Shown piece after piece: positions 39,201 to 54,200 of a stretch of 64,000 nt of DNA. Position numbers and translations under genes: made by a program. Every line of letters begins with the position of its first letter. Within the stretch, counting starts at the first letter, position 1. The DNA is from Candidatus Omnitrophica bacterium UBA6233 (GTDB taxonomy: Bacteria; Omnitrophota; Gorgyraeia; Gygaellales; Profunditerraquicolaceae): contig DJWJ01000026.1 of NCBI GenBank assembly GCA_002440965.1, positions 81,492-145,491 of the forward strand. The letters run 5' to 3'. The notes beneath the pieces were generated by a model, which saw only the letters and a list, made by a program, of their open reading frames with translations, did no database searches and was not told the DNA's origin.

Positions 39201-42200
39201 AAAAGTTAATTCTTTTCTGTACTTTTAGCTTAATTTCTTCTGTGGTTAATCCTTTAGCCCTATACAATTCTATTAAGGCATATCTTGTCTCTACTTCCTT
39301 GACTTCTTTCTTATCAACCTTGGGATCATAAGAAGCAATGAGAGGAGAACCTTTGTTCTTTCCGGAATCGACAAGATATTTTTCTACTACGCTTGTATCC
39401 TCGGCAATCTCTTTTAATTCCTGTACGACTTCTGGCGCGACGATATCTTTAATCTTTCCTATATAACTAAACAACTCTCTAGGAGTAAACCTACGGATAT
39501 CGCTGCCCTCAAAAGCCTTAAGCTGATTCGCAGCCTTCTTTGCCCAGGTAGCTATCTCTCTGGTAGAAACCATCTCTATTGCCGGCCTTACCCCGACATG
39601 GAGACAACCGTTAATCACAGTTTCATTTAGAATATGAATATTGTTTTCTTTTTCTTCCTGTTTCAGAATATCATTCAAGATTTTTAAATAGGCGGGGTTT
39701 TCTTTTCTTAAGCCGGAAATATTTATATCAAAGGCATAACCTGTGCAATGAAGACTTACTTTTGCTGCGGGATAACCAAGCTTGCGCAATTCTTCTTGCG
39801 CTGTCTGGCATCTTGTAAGAGAAGTGACTAAAAGATACTTCTTCTCGAGATTATTTGCTTCAATCGCTTTCTTCCATAAGCTTACAATTCTATCTAAGGT
39901 TTCTTTGGCTTTTGAAGAAAGGCGTTTCTCGCTATGTTTGGTTACAATCTTTGCCCAACCATCAAATTCACTTTCATCCACGGTAATAAGTTTCTTGTTA
40001 TTATTAATCTCTTCCTTGTATCTGAAGTAGAAAAGGTTATATGCTAATATCCATCTCAATTCTTCCCTCTGATCATTTAAAACCTTCAGAGTAAGGAGTT
40101 TCTTGATAGCTTTCTTTAATAACCCCTGGTGCGGCGGCGCTGTTCTCTGAATCGTCGTCTCGAACAGCTTGTCTATCTGCTTGATCATCTTTCTCGCCTT
40201 GGCCTCGGCAAATACCCTTGCCACAGGGCGGAAAAGCTCCCCTATCCTCCTAGTGAGGAAGCTTTCCAGTCCTGTAAGTAGGGACGCAGCCTTGTTCGGC
40301 GTTGACACGCGCTCTAATGGTTTTTGCGATAACCGGGTCAAGCTCAAGCCACAGGCTGCCGGCCTGCTGTTTGACAACACCGTTAACCAGGAAGTTAGCG
40401 GCTTTACCGTTACCATTAACGCGCGCTGCAGCAAAGATAGTGCCGTCACTTTCGTCAATGACGAAGTGAGTGAAGATGAGATCACCATAGTCTTTACACA
40501 TGGCACACCTCCTTTTAATATAGTTGTAAGGACGGCAACAAGAAGGGTCAATCCCTGGAGGAGGGTTCTTGCGCCGTCCTTAACAACAATGACCCATAAC
40601 TCCGCTGTTACAGGAATTAAAGGTTGGGTTAAATTTATAAGATTATTTGCGATTGATACGGTATCTAATAAGGCTGGTGATAAGGAAATAACAACTGCGG
40701 AAATTACTAGATATACTTTTACTGGCGGAGAACGGCCTCTATGTTCGAAATAACCATAGGTTGGCTTGCCAAGCGCGCTGATTAATGCCAGCCTGATGCC
40801 AGAATACCACGGTCTTCTAACCCTGCTTGAACTGCTTTCATCCGCAGAACCCGCAATTCTCTTCTCAGATACTCCGCTTCTAACTCTTTCATTTCTTGCT
40901 GGAACTCTAGGTTTGCCATCTTTCTCCTCCTTTTTGTTAACCCTGACGATAAACAAGACGCACAAAGATGCAGCAGGGTTAACTGAAGGAGGACCATACT
41001 TGACGCCGGCTTCGATATCCGCTCCGGTGTATCTTATTGTTATCTCGATACTTGCGTTTCTGTTTAAAACCTTCTCTGCTTTGGCTAAGAAAGCGCTTTC
41101 TTTATTATTCTCATCCGCTGTAGACGCCGCTACCTTAATTGTAATCACAGCTTCCGAAGAAGCATTTTCCTGGGCATTCTGGCTGTTCTTGGTTGCGTTG
41201 CTATTGGCGAAGGCGACTGAAACTACCAACTGCTGATCTTTGGATAAGGCTATGCGCGCTGATTTGCCGTTTTCTAACTTTACTATTGCTGCTGCTACGC
41301 CGACTGCCTTAATTGCGGCTGCTGCTTCAGCTGCGGATTTAATAGACTCGGTTGATGCGTTCTGGGGTGCGTTTGCTTGAACAGCTATGAGCTCTTCGAT
41401 TGATTCTGTGTTGGCATTTTCGGTCAATATACGAATAAAGGCCTTGATGTGCTCGTCATCGATTACCGACTTGATTGACGCGTCTTCGACTTCGACAGCA
41501 ATGATTGCAATTCCTGCCTTGCGAAGAGCTTCACGCAAGGAGACAAACTCTACGTTCATTTCTTTTGATTCTGCCTGGGCTTTTGTCTGGGCGGCTGCGG
41601 TTTCTTTGCCGGACTGAAGGGCTGTTTCTCTTGCGTTCAGGATGATTAAAGCTAAGGCTATCGGAGACGCGTTCTTGGAAGATGCGGAGTTGGTGCGAGA
41701 TTCAGTATTAGCAACAGGCGGAGCCTTAGAATCATATGCTTTTACAGTCAAGGTGCCGTCAGGATTGACAATCACAACCAAGGCTTTACCGGTTATTCCA
41801 TTCAATGTGTTTCCTTCTTTGCTGCTCAAGATCCCGCCGCCAAAAGAACCGTTATTGGCTATAATCGCAATTAGGACTGTTTCCTCAGGATATTCTTTCT
41901 TGCTATTTTTAATCAAATCATTGATTGTTTTAGTTAATTTCTCTGAATTCTTTTCCCCGCGGATTACGAAAATTCTACCGAATAAACCATTGCCTAAACC
42001 AAATCCCTTTCCGCTACCGGTTCCGCCAAACGATCCTTGTCCACCAATATTTCCTTCTGTATTCTGATTGTTTTCAAAGGTAACGCTGTTGGCTTTGGAG
42101 ATTGTATTTTCGCTGGCAGTCTCCGTTACGCTTGTGCTGCTATTCGCAGCTGACATCTCTGTAACTTTCATATCCGCAGCTTTACCGGAAAGTTCTTCTC

Positions 42201-45200
42201 TATCTTTGAAATACGTATTTACGATTTCTTTTTCAGCTACAAAAATAACTTCACCGTATTTAAATAATTCTGAAGGAGCAATGTGTCTCTTCCTAACATC
42301 TCCGAGGTCATTACCTGAAAAGGCAATAATATTTCCGTTTTCAAAACCTCCGAATCTAAGAGCGTGACGTTCCCCATTTACGCGCTTATAAATAATCACC
42401 GGCTTACCTAAAAGCTTATTCTCTAACTTAGTAAATTTATCTAATAAATCTTTTTCATTAGAAATTTGCCTATCTTTAAAAGCAGTCAAATCACAACCTA
42501 TTTTCTTAGCAGCTTCTAAAATTGAATTGAGATTGCTCAAGGCTACATTGAAATCTTTTTCATTAGAAACTGAATTAAATAATATACGGCGTATCTCCAT
42601 CTTCATCCATTCAGAAACAGGGAGCTCATCCAGCAGGCAGTTTCCATATTCTCTGGTTTTACGCATTTTATAAAATTCATCGGATCTTTCTTTGTTGTCT
42701 CCGTTTCTGATTGCTCTTTCTCCGGGGAGCCTTATTTGACGCTGTTTAATGAGAACCTCAACCTGAACCCTTACCATTTCTTTTATAACATACTGCTCTA
42801 TCTCATCAAGGGGCCTTGATCCTACGCCATCACCCTCATAGGTTACGTTGATACGGTGTACTATTTCATAATCTGCTCTCTTGGATGTCAGTTCTTCGAT
42901 TAATTCTTTATTTTTGAGTAATTTCGCTATCCTATCGAGATCAGTATTTTTGATTTTAACATCGGCGTAAGGGAATACGCGCTGTATCCAAAGCCTAGCT
43001 TCTACTCTATCTTTTTCCTGCTCTACTCTATCTTTTTCCTGCTCTACTCTATCTTTTTCCTGCTCTACTCTATCTTTTTCCTGCTCTACTGCTTCTTTTT
43101 GTTTTTCTGCCTGTTTTATCTGCTCTTTATCCATCATACTTATCAGATTATCCTGCAATTCCTTCCTGCCCTGCTCTGATAAGCCTTTCGTTAAATTATT
43201 AATAATACCTGCTACCTCATTAAATCTATTTAATAAATCTTGCTTTAAGGCCTTATTTTCTAAATCATCTACTACTTCAATAAGGATTGATTCTACTCTA
43301 TGTTCTACAATCTTTCTTGCTTTTTCTTCACCGGATTTATTTAATAATAAGGTTCCTATTACCTGATCAAATACGCCTTCAGCTAAAAACCAATCTTGGT
43401 CTTTTTGTTTCTCGGTCGGTAGAATATTCTTTGTTTTGCGCTCGCGGGCTTCTGGCGTTGCAGCCGACAGCTTGTTCACCAGCTCTTTTCTTATCTCTAC
43501 AAGCCTGATTAATTCTTCTTCTTTCATGCCCTTATTAATTAACTCCTCTATGAATTTCTTAAATTTATCGCTGGTTTTTCCGGTTAGTTTAATTATCTCA
43601 TCCGATAGGACTTTAGTCAAACCAACTTTTGAGGATTCTTCAGAGGACACACCGCTGGAAATGGCAAATTCTATTTCGCCTTTATTATTTACACTCGCCC
43701 AACCACCGGTTATTGTAGTATTTTGCTTGGCAGTATCAATCACTCTTCTGCCAGCTTTTACTGCAGCGCCTAACTTTACTATGGCCCTATTGAGCCAATT
43801 ACCTATATTACTGGATGCACCTTCTGCACCCTGCCCTCTTTCTCCATCTCTGGAGATTACACTCTGGGCACCTTTGGTTCCTTTGTTTCTGGAGCCAACA
43901 CTTACTAATATTACCACTGCTGTTACTAATAACATACCACTCAAAAGTAGAATGTTCTCAATGTTGGCATACGGCGGAGCGAGTCCGGTATGTATAGAAG
44001 GATCTAATTTACTGCTTAATTGTATTGGAAGACCGAATAGAATGCCAAAACCGGTAAGTTTAATGCTATGTTTAGCTAGATTGGCGTCTGCCGGAGAAGG
44101 AGTATGAGTATTCTTGCTTACACTGCCCACCACAGCCCCTACAGTTACAGGAGCCTGGGCTGGAATGGCTTTTTCAACAGGAATAGGCTCCACCCTCTTC
44201 TTCCGCTCATCATTAATCTTACCGCCACCAAGGAGACCTTTGCCGAATCCGCCTATAGCCTTAGCTACAATGCCAAAATCTTGGCCTACCTTCCGCCAAG
44301 TGGCCAAATTGAACAATAAATCGAGTCCGAAGACGAATGCGTGGAGAGTTGGACCGTCTTTTTTCTTGTTATTTTCTTCCTGTTTAGCGGCTTCCGGAGC
44401 TGGCGGCTGCGCATCCTTCTTAGTTGACTCGGTAAATTCTGCGTCGGTTATCTCCTTTTGAGCTGGTTCTAGCTTGATTTCAGAGGCTGGCTGTTCGACT
44501 ATCTCGGCCTTCAATACTTTCTCCGCTTGTTTATTATCCGCAGTTATGCGGCTTTCGGCTAAGCCCAACTCTTTATTTACCGTCTCTATTGTATCCCTAT
44601 CAACATTAGCTATAATATCACTATTATTATTTATGAGTTCGTTTGCCTGCGCCTTAAGTTGCTCCAGATTGCCTTTATCTTCGGCAGATTTAATCAACTG
44701 CGCGCCTTCTATTATAGCCGTTAGCGCAGTAACCAAGGCCTCAACCTTCTTTTGTTTAGCTGTTTCATTATTCAGCTCCGGAGAAAGTGGCTGCTGGACA
44801 ACAGGTTTCTGCTTGGCGGCGTTTCTTTCAACCAATTTCTTAATCTTTGCTATCTGCGCCTCTGTCCCGGCTTTTATTTCTTTCTCCTTTTTCTGCAACT
44901 CTGCGAAAAATTTGTTCTTCTGTTCCGCGCTGGATGCGGAATTTAATCCGAGATAAACACGGCTTATCAAACTTTCTGTATTGTAAAATTCCTTGTTTAG
45001 CTGGCCGGTGATGGCTGACTCGGGAACAACATCCTCTCTTTCGATTTTTCCGAAGAATAAGCCGCGCCCCAGCCCGGAAGAATTAAGCAACACATTCCTT
45101 GCGGCTAAATCCAGAAGATACTCATCTATCTCCTGGTCTAGCGTCTTGCCCGATTTTAACAGGTAATCTTGCGCCATATCGCGTATGGCTATTCCCTTAA

Positions 45201-48200
45201 TATCAAATTGTCCTTTACCGGACTGGCCTAAGCCGAGCAGCTTAAGATTCTCGTCAATAAAATTCAATTTCCTAGTTCTTTCCTGCAATTTTACCAAATC
45301 ATCGCTCTTAAGCCCAAAGTTCAAATCTAGGTTGAATATATCATTAATACCTATATTCAGTTTATTCGCCAATTCCTGCCCGCGTTGATAAGTCAGGTTT
45401 CCGGAGGAAAAACTGATGCCGGATTCCGATATCTTCTTGACGGCTTTCTGGATGGAGATAAGCTCTTTTTTAGCCTGAAACCTCTCTATCCAAGTAGCCT
45501 TAGCCGGGTCAATAGAGTTATCCCCTAAAACTGTATCTACCAAATCATCGCTTATTTCCTGGCTCTCAGAAGTAATATATTTCTGTTGTCCGGCCTCCTT
45601 AGAGTAAAATATTATCTCTGCCGCTTTCTTGATCTCCGGCCTTATCCCTTTGGCTCTCTTGGCTAAAAATTCAAGGTATCTATCCGGGGCCAACTCGTTG
45701 ATTTTGATACTGTTAAGGCTAACTCCCCAGCCGCTAAGGGCTTCGCTGAGTCTTTCAAGCCTGTCATAACCGTTCCAATCATTAAAGTTATACAAACTTG
45801 TTAGCTGGCGGGCAAGCTGCGCAGAAGAACCTGCTGTAGTCGTAAAGGCGCCGTATCTAGGATAAGTAAACCGGGTTATTTTTTGCGCCGCCTTAATCAA
45901 CGCGATGCGCGGTAAAGATAGGCGTGATTCGATTTTTCCGTTAGCATATCTGTAACTTTCTAGCGCCTGCTTATTCACAAAATCAACGGCTCTTATAAAG
46001 TTATTTAGACCGAGGGCGGATACCGCTTTGGATTCAGCGGTTCTGCTTACAATCATCCGGGCAAAAGAATAATTGCTATAATTAATCGGGTCTAACACTC
46101 TTACTGTCTCGGCAAGAGTATTTTTAACGCCAAACTTTTCCATAGTAGCGCCCATAGCTACCAAGCTGGAGATGCCTGTGCGCTCGGCATCATAAGCCAA
46201 GATGACATTGCTATTTATTGCGTTTTCCACAGTATTTAAAGACTGGGATAATGAAGGATTGACGATTGCCTCATCTACAGTAAATCCAAGGTTCTGTAAA
46301 TAAGCGGCTTGAGCGCCTGCCTTAGTCAAAGCCTGAGCCTGTTCGAACACAACCTTTCCCTGCTGAGTAAGATACCCTTGCTTGACCCACTCGCGGTCTT
46401 CGGCAAGTTTAGTTATCGTCTGCTGCTCTTCTTGGGATAAGGTACCGATATATACGCTTAAAGGCATTCCTGATGTTTTATCAGCTTTCTTACTCCAGGC
46501 ATAAGACATATCGTAATCGGCCAGCTTCGCCTCTACCTGTTGTAAAGAATACTGCCTTGTTTCGAGCAACAGGCGCTGGACGTTATTCTGGCTTATCTGA
46601 TGAACCATATCTTGCTCTATTTCAACTAGAGTTTTAGCTTTATCGGACGACTCGATTAAAGCCCTTCTCTGGCTAGTAGAGAACCCTATGTCGTTAACGT
46701 TGACGAAATGATACGCATCGCCGAACATTCTCTTGTTGCTTGACCGGTTGCCGTCAATATCCAAAACGCTGGCTCTCTGAGTAGTCTGACCAACCTGGGT
46801 TTTGGCATCGGGATTTAGTTTAATAACCGCGACATCGGGCAATTTGCCCGGATCGGCCACACCGTCGGGAAGAGCTAAGATGTTCAGACCATCAACCAAA
46901 CCCTGGACCAGAACGATCCTCTTGAAAGAAGGATTGTTCTTCTTCTCGTTCTTGATCTGCTCGGTAATATTTGCTATCTTTTGATCGAACTGCGAGTCAC
47001 TTCTATAAATGACTGTTACCTTATATTCTCCATATTCTCCGCCATATTTACTGTTTAAACGCTCGGAAAGACCTATTAGCCTCTGCGCGCTGGTATCGGA
47101 AATAACTATCGTCCCATACTGCCCTTTCTTATTGCCATTCTTAACCACTCTATCAACCGCCCTGTATATTTCGCCGTCAGACCTAAATACTCCCATAACC
47201 ATGGCGTCAACGACATTCGGCTCGCTCTTAACCTGAATAACCTTTGCCCCCATTGCCGAAAAGGTATTTTCCATGCCTGCCGTAGTCCCTGATAGAAGAA
47301 TAAAACCACCTGCCTGATCAAGAACTTCTGTATAGGTAATTTGCTCTTTACTCTGATGTAAATAGGCATTGGCAACCTTATCAAATGCGGCATGGTGTTT
47401 TAAATAAAGCGCTGATGCCATTATATTATCCCCAAAGATGGTTCCCGTGTTAGGAATCGCTTGGGAATTATCAGCCACAGAGTATCCGGTCACATTTCTA
47501 TGAAGAGTCATTGCTCGTTCTCTATCGGTCCCGCCTTTTTTATATCCAGAACCCTCAAGATAATATTGCCTGCCGAGTTCCAAAATACGCGCTGTGCCTG
47601 TCGAATTCATAAAGCGTTCAAATACATCCACAGGCCCCATCTTTTTATCCGCGTAATCGCTTTGCGCGATCCTTCCGAATTCCTCTTTGAAAGACGGGGA
47701 TAACTTATCGTATATGTTTCTCAGGAATTCTTTGTTATAAGCATATGACTGCGTCCCTATTACGCCTTTACCTTCAGGACTAAAATGCTTTTGGATGGCC
47801 TTGGTCATCGAATACGCTGCGGGCAACACACCGTCTAGCAGCGTGCCGTTTGCAAAAGATTTGACGCTTGCCTCAAAATGCATAAAATCGCCAAAGAAAG
47901 ATTTCTGTTCCGGAGTAAGGATTTTGTGGTAAACCTTACGCAGTTGATCGCGGGAAATAAGCACTTCACCAGCGCTTACTTCAATTACGCTCTTCCCATC
48001 TTTATTGCGCTCCATTAAGCTGGCTATAAGCGGGGCCTGCTTACCTTGTATTAATTCCCTTGTCCTTGTTTTATCCCCGATACTTGCGTTAATAAATCTA
48101 TCCACATTGTCTCCGCGAATTAAAGGCATATTACCCAACGGGCCCTGCGCGTCATCACCGACAATGAATACCCGCTTATTTATCTGTCCTTTCCCTCCTG

Positions 48201-51200
48201 CCGCCTTGGCATCTAAACCGAGCTCTTGGGCTACTTTATGTGTCGTAAGATTTATCCCTTCGACAACCTCTTTGTTGGCCTGTCCTTCCTTAATAACATT
48301 GATAGGTATACCGGCTGCTTTTGCGAATTGGACAATAGAATTACCTACTTTCTGATCCACGTCAGCTTGCGAGGAACTAGTTATTAACAGAGAGAATGGA
48401 TTGCGTTTATAAGCGATCACGGTTGATATGGCAATAATTTCGCTCTTTCCTCCACCGCAGGGATGGCTGATTATCGCTTTCGATAAAGCGGCATCCACCT
48501 TAGCAACCATTGACTTTTTGGATTGATCCTTGGCATTAAATTTCGCCATTATTTCAGTCATTACCGCTGTTAAACCGATCTGCCCGGCATCCCAATCCCA
48601 ATCCTTACCCTGCACTTCTTTGAAAATGGTTGCCCGGTAAGCGAAGAATCTGGCTATAGTCTCGGATGAGGCGTCTAAAGGCTGCGTATTCTTCCCGCCG
48701 CTTGCCGGATCTAGCAAATCTTGAGCCCTGGCTTTAATTAACTCCCCTAAAGAAATAATTTGCTTTTGGGCGTCCGCGGTAATAGATCCTCTGCCTTGCT
48801 CCCTAGCAATTGTTTCAACAATAGAAGAAGCGGCGCTTGTATTGCCGCCAATATTAGTATTGAGCGGTTCAAATAGATATTCGCCTACTCCGGTAATAAT
48901 ATTTCCGCTTATAATTCTTTGCATCTCGCTCAATACAAATAGATTAGCTTTAATCTGACTGCTTACCGTGCCGGATTTTAGCTCCTGAACGGCTCGGCTG
49001 TAGGCTGAATCGACCTCGGCAGATGTGGCATCTTTCGATAAACCCAATAAAACTCTTTCGGCCTGGGATTTAACATCCTCGAACTGCTTCAAATTATTGC
49101 CGGTATATATTCTATTTACGGTATTCAATGCAAACAGGCTATAGACTGATTTAACGGTAATACCTTTCTCCGCCAAAATTCCGGCTGACTGAGAAGTAAC
49201 TTGGTTATCCAAGAAGGTCCTTAATCCTTCCGCTTTTCCCTGGCTGGTAAACTCAAGCGCTCTTGTAAATTCGGCCAGGCGCAATAAGTTATCAACGGTA
49301 GGAGTCGACTTTGCCGAATTGATCGCTCTAGACAAATCCCCGGCAGTGGCGGTATCCCCAAGCCCAAAAATTCTTCTGTAAATTGAACCTTTCATATGAT
49401 CAAGTGCGGCGGTCAGGCCTTTCGATTCTTTGCCGGAAAAAGATTCGATAGCTTGTTTAAACGCGGAAAGGCGAGAGAAATTATCTAATGTAGGATCAGA
49501 TTTTGCTTCTTTAACCGCCGATGATAAAACCTGAGAAGAAACTTCCGGAGAAAGATTAAAAATATCTCTATATAATATACCTCTCAACTTGGAGGACTGC
49601 TGGAGCAAAACGAACAATGCGCTCCGCTGAGCCTGGTCTCCGGCAAGCGCCTTGTCAAAGATATTCTTGCCTATGCTCAAATCTTTGGATATAATTTCGT
49701 TTAATGTCTTTCCCTGACGCAACCCTTCAAGGGTATTTTTATATCCCTTCTGGTCGCCGCGGTAAATGATCGAGAGCGCCAAAAAGCCGTCTGCCGGGCG
49801 AACGGAAGGTTTCACGAATAACATACCCCAACCCCATCCGCTGCGTTCCTTTTCTGAAAAAGAAACGCCGGCGTAGCGCGGAAGAATATGTTCAATATTA
49901 CCGCTCTTTTCGATATTGCCCCGCAGCGTATCCCAATATAAGCCTACCCTAGCAGGAAGCCGCATGGCCCTGTCTATGCCGGTAACAAATCCTGAAACAT
50001 AAATCAAAGAATCTATTTCAGCTAAGACGGAATTCTTGGAAATGAAAGAAGCCACTGGGCCGAGATTATAACCACCCATGACTTTGTCATTCGAAGCAAG
50101 AAATCTTGCTAAAGTTTCCGTTTTGCTCAGAAGACCCGGAGAACCCCCTAGTTTCGCTCCTAATGCTTCAATCTTATTACCAGGATAGATTCCGACCGGC
50201 TGACGGCTGAATATTTTTATAACCGGCCCTAAAAACGCGCCGCACTCTGAAGCCTCTATCCAATCCTTATATCTTTTCTGGGTAAAAAAGGAGAGCTCCT
50301 TATCCAGAGCTGTCCCGGTGCTAGTAAAGAATATGGGAGCATATCCGCCATCCGGCAATTCCTGTTTGAAAATAGAGTATATTCCATTTTCCGACTTCCA
50401 CCCAATAATAGGCTGGTCTTTGCTATAACCAAACGCTCTATCAACACCTTTCTCGAAGGCCCCTATAGCTGTATCCCAAGCAGGAGAAGCCATATCCATA
50501 ACCGCCGAAACAAAAGGCCATTTGATTGCACCCTCAAGAACATCCAAGGTGAATTGGGTCGTGCCTGTTCCTCTTATGCCTAATCCAGTGGTATTAAACA
50601 ATCCGGCCTTTAGATCTGTTTTTTCGGAAGCATATGTTTTTAAGTTAACCAACACATTGTTTCTTAAATAATTAAGCCCTGCCGGAGAAAACAGCCAGCT
50701 TGCTGCCAATCCATAAGCAGCTCCCTTAAGGCCGCTTACCAATTTTTCGCCGGGAGTAGAAGATTTATTTAATTTACCGGTTTTATAATCAAGGTAAATA
50801 TTTGTCCCCGCGCCTATACTCGAAAACACAAGCACTCTATTTACCTGGGCAAGCTTGGAACTTAAGTTTCCGGTAAGATACTTCCCGAATCTATTCTCGG
50901 AGAAATTCCGGATAGGATTACCGATGTTTTTATTAAAGAATCTGGTTGCCCACGTTGAATTAGCTAAGTGCCCCAATGCTCCTATGGCAACACCAAAGGC
51001 AAACCCTCCAGAAAAACCATCTCTAAAATCGTTCATATTATTCCGGAAGGCCTCTTTAAAACTATATACCTGATTGTTAACGGTTACATTGTTCACCCCG
51101 GATTTTATATTGCCCCAGGTTACGCCGGTATTTAATCCCTTCTGGAGAGTATCTCTTGTGGCGCGGAAAGGAACCTTGTTTAACACCTTATTTGCCTTCC

Positions 51201-54200
51201 CCAATAGAAACAGGCTGCCTAATGTTATCAAGCCGTCTGAGATGTATTTCGCATTGTCTTTTGAAATTTTTTCTTCATTAATTATCACATTGGTGGTCTT
51301 TACAGCAGCTTCTTTGGCCACGGCAAATTTAAGGGCTGATTTAAATAATGCTCCTGCGCTTGTAGGGTTAAGAATCTGGGCAAAATCCTCAGAAAAAGGA
51401 GTCTTTAGAAAACGGCCGGCTTCGAAAAATAAATAAAACTCTGTTGCGGTTTTACCGCTTTTAATATATGTATCGGTAAGAATAAGCGGGTCAATTTCTC
51501 CCGTGGCAGCTTTTTGTTCTGCCGCATTCACAGCGGTCCATAAGGCGCCGGCTGCATTACCAACATAAAGAGCATTTCTTGCGGTAGTTGCAATCTTAGA
51601 AACAGAATGAATATTCTTTGCGGCTTCGACAATCCTAGAGACAGAAAATATTTTCTTGGCGGTAGCGATTGTTTTTGCGCCGGCAGCGGCTTCGCCAAGC
51701 GGACCATCAAGCGGAAAAGCGGCTAGAGCCAGTGTAAGCGCCCCTTCCCCTGCGAGTACCGCGACATTTTTTCCAAGGTCTTTTGCATATTGATAGTTCC
51801 CTTTGGCATAAGCCAAGCTCTGTTTAAGCTCGGGGTAAGTCGCAGATAGTTTATTCAATAAAGGCGCGTAGGAATTAACATCAATATAGTATGTTCCTTT
51901 CTCTCCTCCTAATACGGTATAGATTCCTCTTACGCTTAACCCTGCGTCTATGCCTTCTCCGTCCCATAAGCCTCCTTTACCTATAAACTTAAGGCCCTTA
52001 AATTCAGAAATCTTCATTTCTTTCCCATCATTATCTATATCTTTAGAAGAAACTTTACCTATATTATTACCAACAGAGGCTATTGCCCTGGAATTCACCT
52101 TTACGGCTTTCCATTCTTCATTCAAAAGAATAGAAGCATTGGGGCCAAGAAGAACATTCCTCAACTTCTCATTCTTTATCCAAGAAAGCCTGTCGTAGGT
52201 ATTTTCGGTTATTTCTCCGGAAGATATAATTTGGAAGCTCCCCTTATTATCCCTGACAAGCTGATTCCGCTTATTCAAATATAGGCCGCCTTCCTTACTA
52301 TGCCTAGCTGCATACTCATCCGGGGTAACGAACTCCGAGACATACTTATTGTTTTCCATCCTGTAGCTGGGCAGGACTGGAACATATTTATAAGCTCCGT
52401 CTTCATTTTTTTCTTTCTTGTAATAAATATCGTATTGTCCTAAATTTCTTGTCGGATAAATAACGTTTATGACATCGTTATACTGGCTACAGGGGATATT
52501 AACCTTGACATTTTCGTCAAGATGAAGCGAAGAACTAAACCCTTTATTGATATCCGAATCTTCGATATTTTCAGGTATATCCACGGAAAAAATCTGATCG
52601 GGTTTTATTGTAAGACTTACGTAACTTTGGTCAATTTTGACGGTCCCCTTCTTTTCTCCTTCTTTTATATAACTATCTATAAAGAATGATCTGGATAACC
52701 GCTTGGAAGAGCCGACTTCTTTACTAATCTGGGGTTCTTCTCCGATTACGTTAACATTGATATTCAAACGGACTCTGTTTAGGATCGGAGAATCGGAGTT
52801 AACTAAAGACAACTCTTTGTTTTTATCAAAAATGGAAGAGACAAAGAAAGGAGTGGGAACTTCATTAAAAGTTATATCTTTCAGGGAAAAAACCGTCAGT
52901 CCTGTATTATTCGCTTCAATTATCGACCCGATCTTTTTGTTATTCACATCGGAATAATATCCTTCTTTTATAACATTGGCTTTATTCGCTGCCAGTTTCT
53001 CCCCCGAGACACCGTGTCTGGAACCCGAATCCTCCAGATAGATTCTGCTGAAATCGCTCGATTCTGATGATTGCGGCAAGCTTATTTTACGTTCAAAGAT
53101 TGTGTTGATCTCGCCGATTGCGTATGTGTTAGAATCATTTTCTCTGGTTTCGATACCGGCAACTTTAATTTTTCTGCCAAATAAATCTATGGTCTCAAAA
53201 GACGAAGCGCCCTTTAACCATTCCTTATATACTATCTGATTTATACCGCTCTTACGGTCTATATTTTTAAAGAGTAACCCGCCTAATGAACCGATCTTCT
53301 CCAAGGCGTTCTTCTCAATAACTATTTTTGACGGTTTATTTTCTGCAGCAGAAAATCTTCCTTTGGAATTTAAAACAACGTTGGACCCGGATAAAACTAT
53401 CAGAGATTTACTACCGAAATCCATCCCTATTCCTGCTAGGAGCCCTTTCTCGACGAAAATATTATCCCCAGGCTTCATATAGGCGCCGAAAGCGTTGACA
53501 GAGAAAGAATCATTGGCATTGCGCATCTCCATTTTTACTACCCTAAGAGAAACATTGTAAGCGCTGTAAGAACTGGTGCTCCCGATTCTCTTTTCTTCCT
53601 TAATCTCGCTTATCGATTTAGAAATCATATGGTTAATCTGCGGCACGTATTGATAGGTGGAGTTGGTGATGACGATTTCGTTGCTGCTAGTGGCCTTATT
53701 GATTCCCAACATCATTCCAAAGGCCTCATCGCTATTTAGCTTGATGGTACCCTCGGCTGCGTAAACGCTGCGGCCGTCTAATTGTATCGTATCGCCGCGC
53801 ATATAAGCAAGTTTAAGCAATGCCGCGGCAGTAGCAATATTACCCTTATACTTACTGATGACCGCCGTTAATTTTTCCAGGGAGCTGGCCGGTGTTTCAG
53901 TAACGCCGGCTATACTCTCCTTACTGCTTACCAATATTGACAGGCCTTCAGCGTATTTGCTCAAAGCTATAATATCCCAGCCTGTTACCTTGCTTGTCGG
54001 CTGTATCGCTCCCTGAGAATCGGTTACTATCAAACTATTCGCCTTAATCGTCAACTTACCACTGACCGCATTAGGATCATAGGAATACTCGACAGGTAGG
54101 GGCAAATTGGTATTACCCGCAAAATACTTTGTCGGAGACGGCATTAGGTTCTCGCTTTCCTGAGTCATCTGCGCGAAGTATTCCTCGTTTATAAACCGCT

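Noticed and set aside
40169..40753. 194-aa plus-strand open frame over the anomalous segment
   Set aside because: It is antisense to both the giant frame and the 83-aa ORF; the minus-strand ORF has the better composition and a perfect ribosome site.
43002..43085. CRISPR-like array
   Set aside because: The 21-bp units are directly adjacent with no spacers, and they encode a heptad repeat in frame.
47106..47393. 95-aa minus-strand ORF in another frame
   Set aside because: It overlaps the SecA-like motif in the giant frame, is Arg/Leu-rich and has no ribosome site; unlike the ORFs near 40.5 kb it looks like a shadow.
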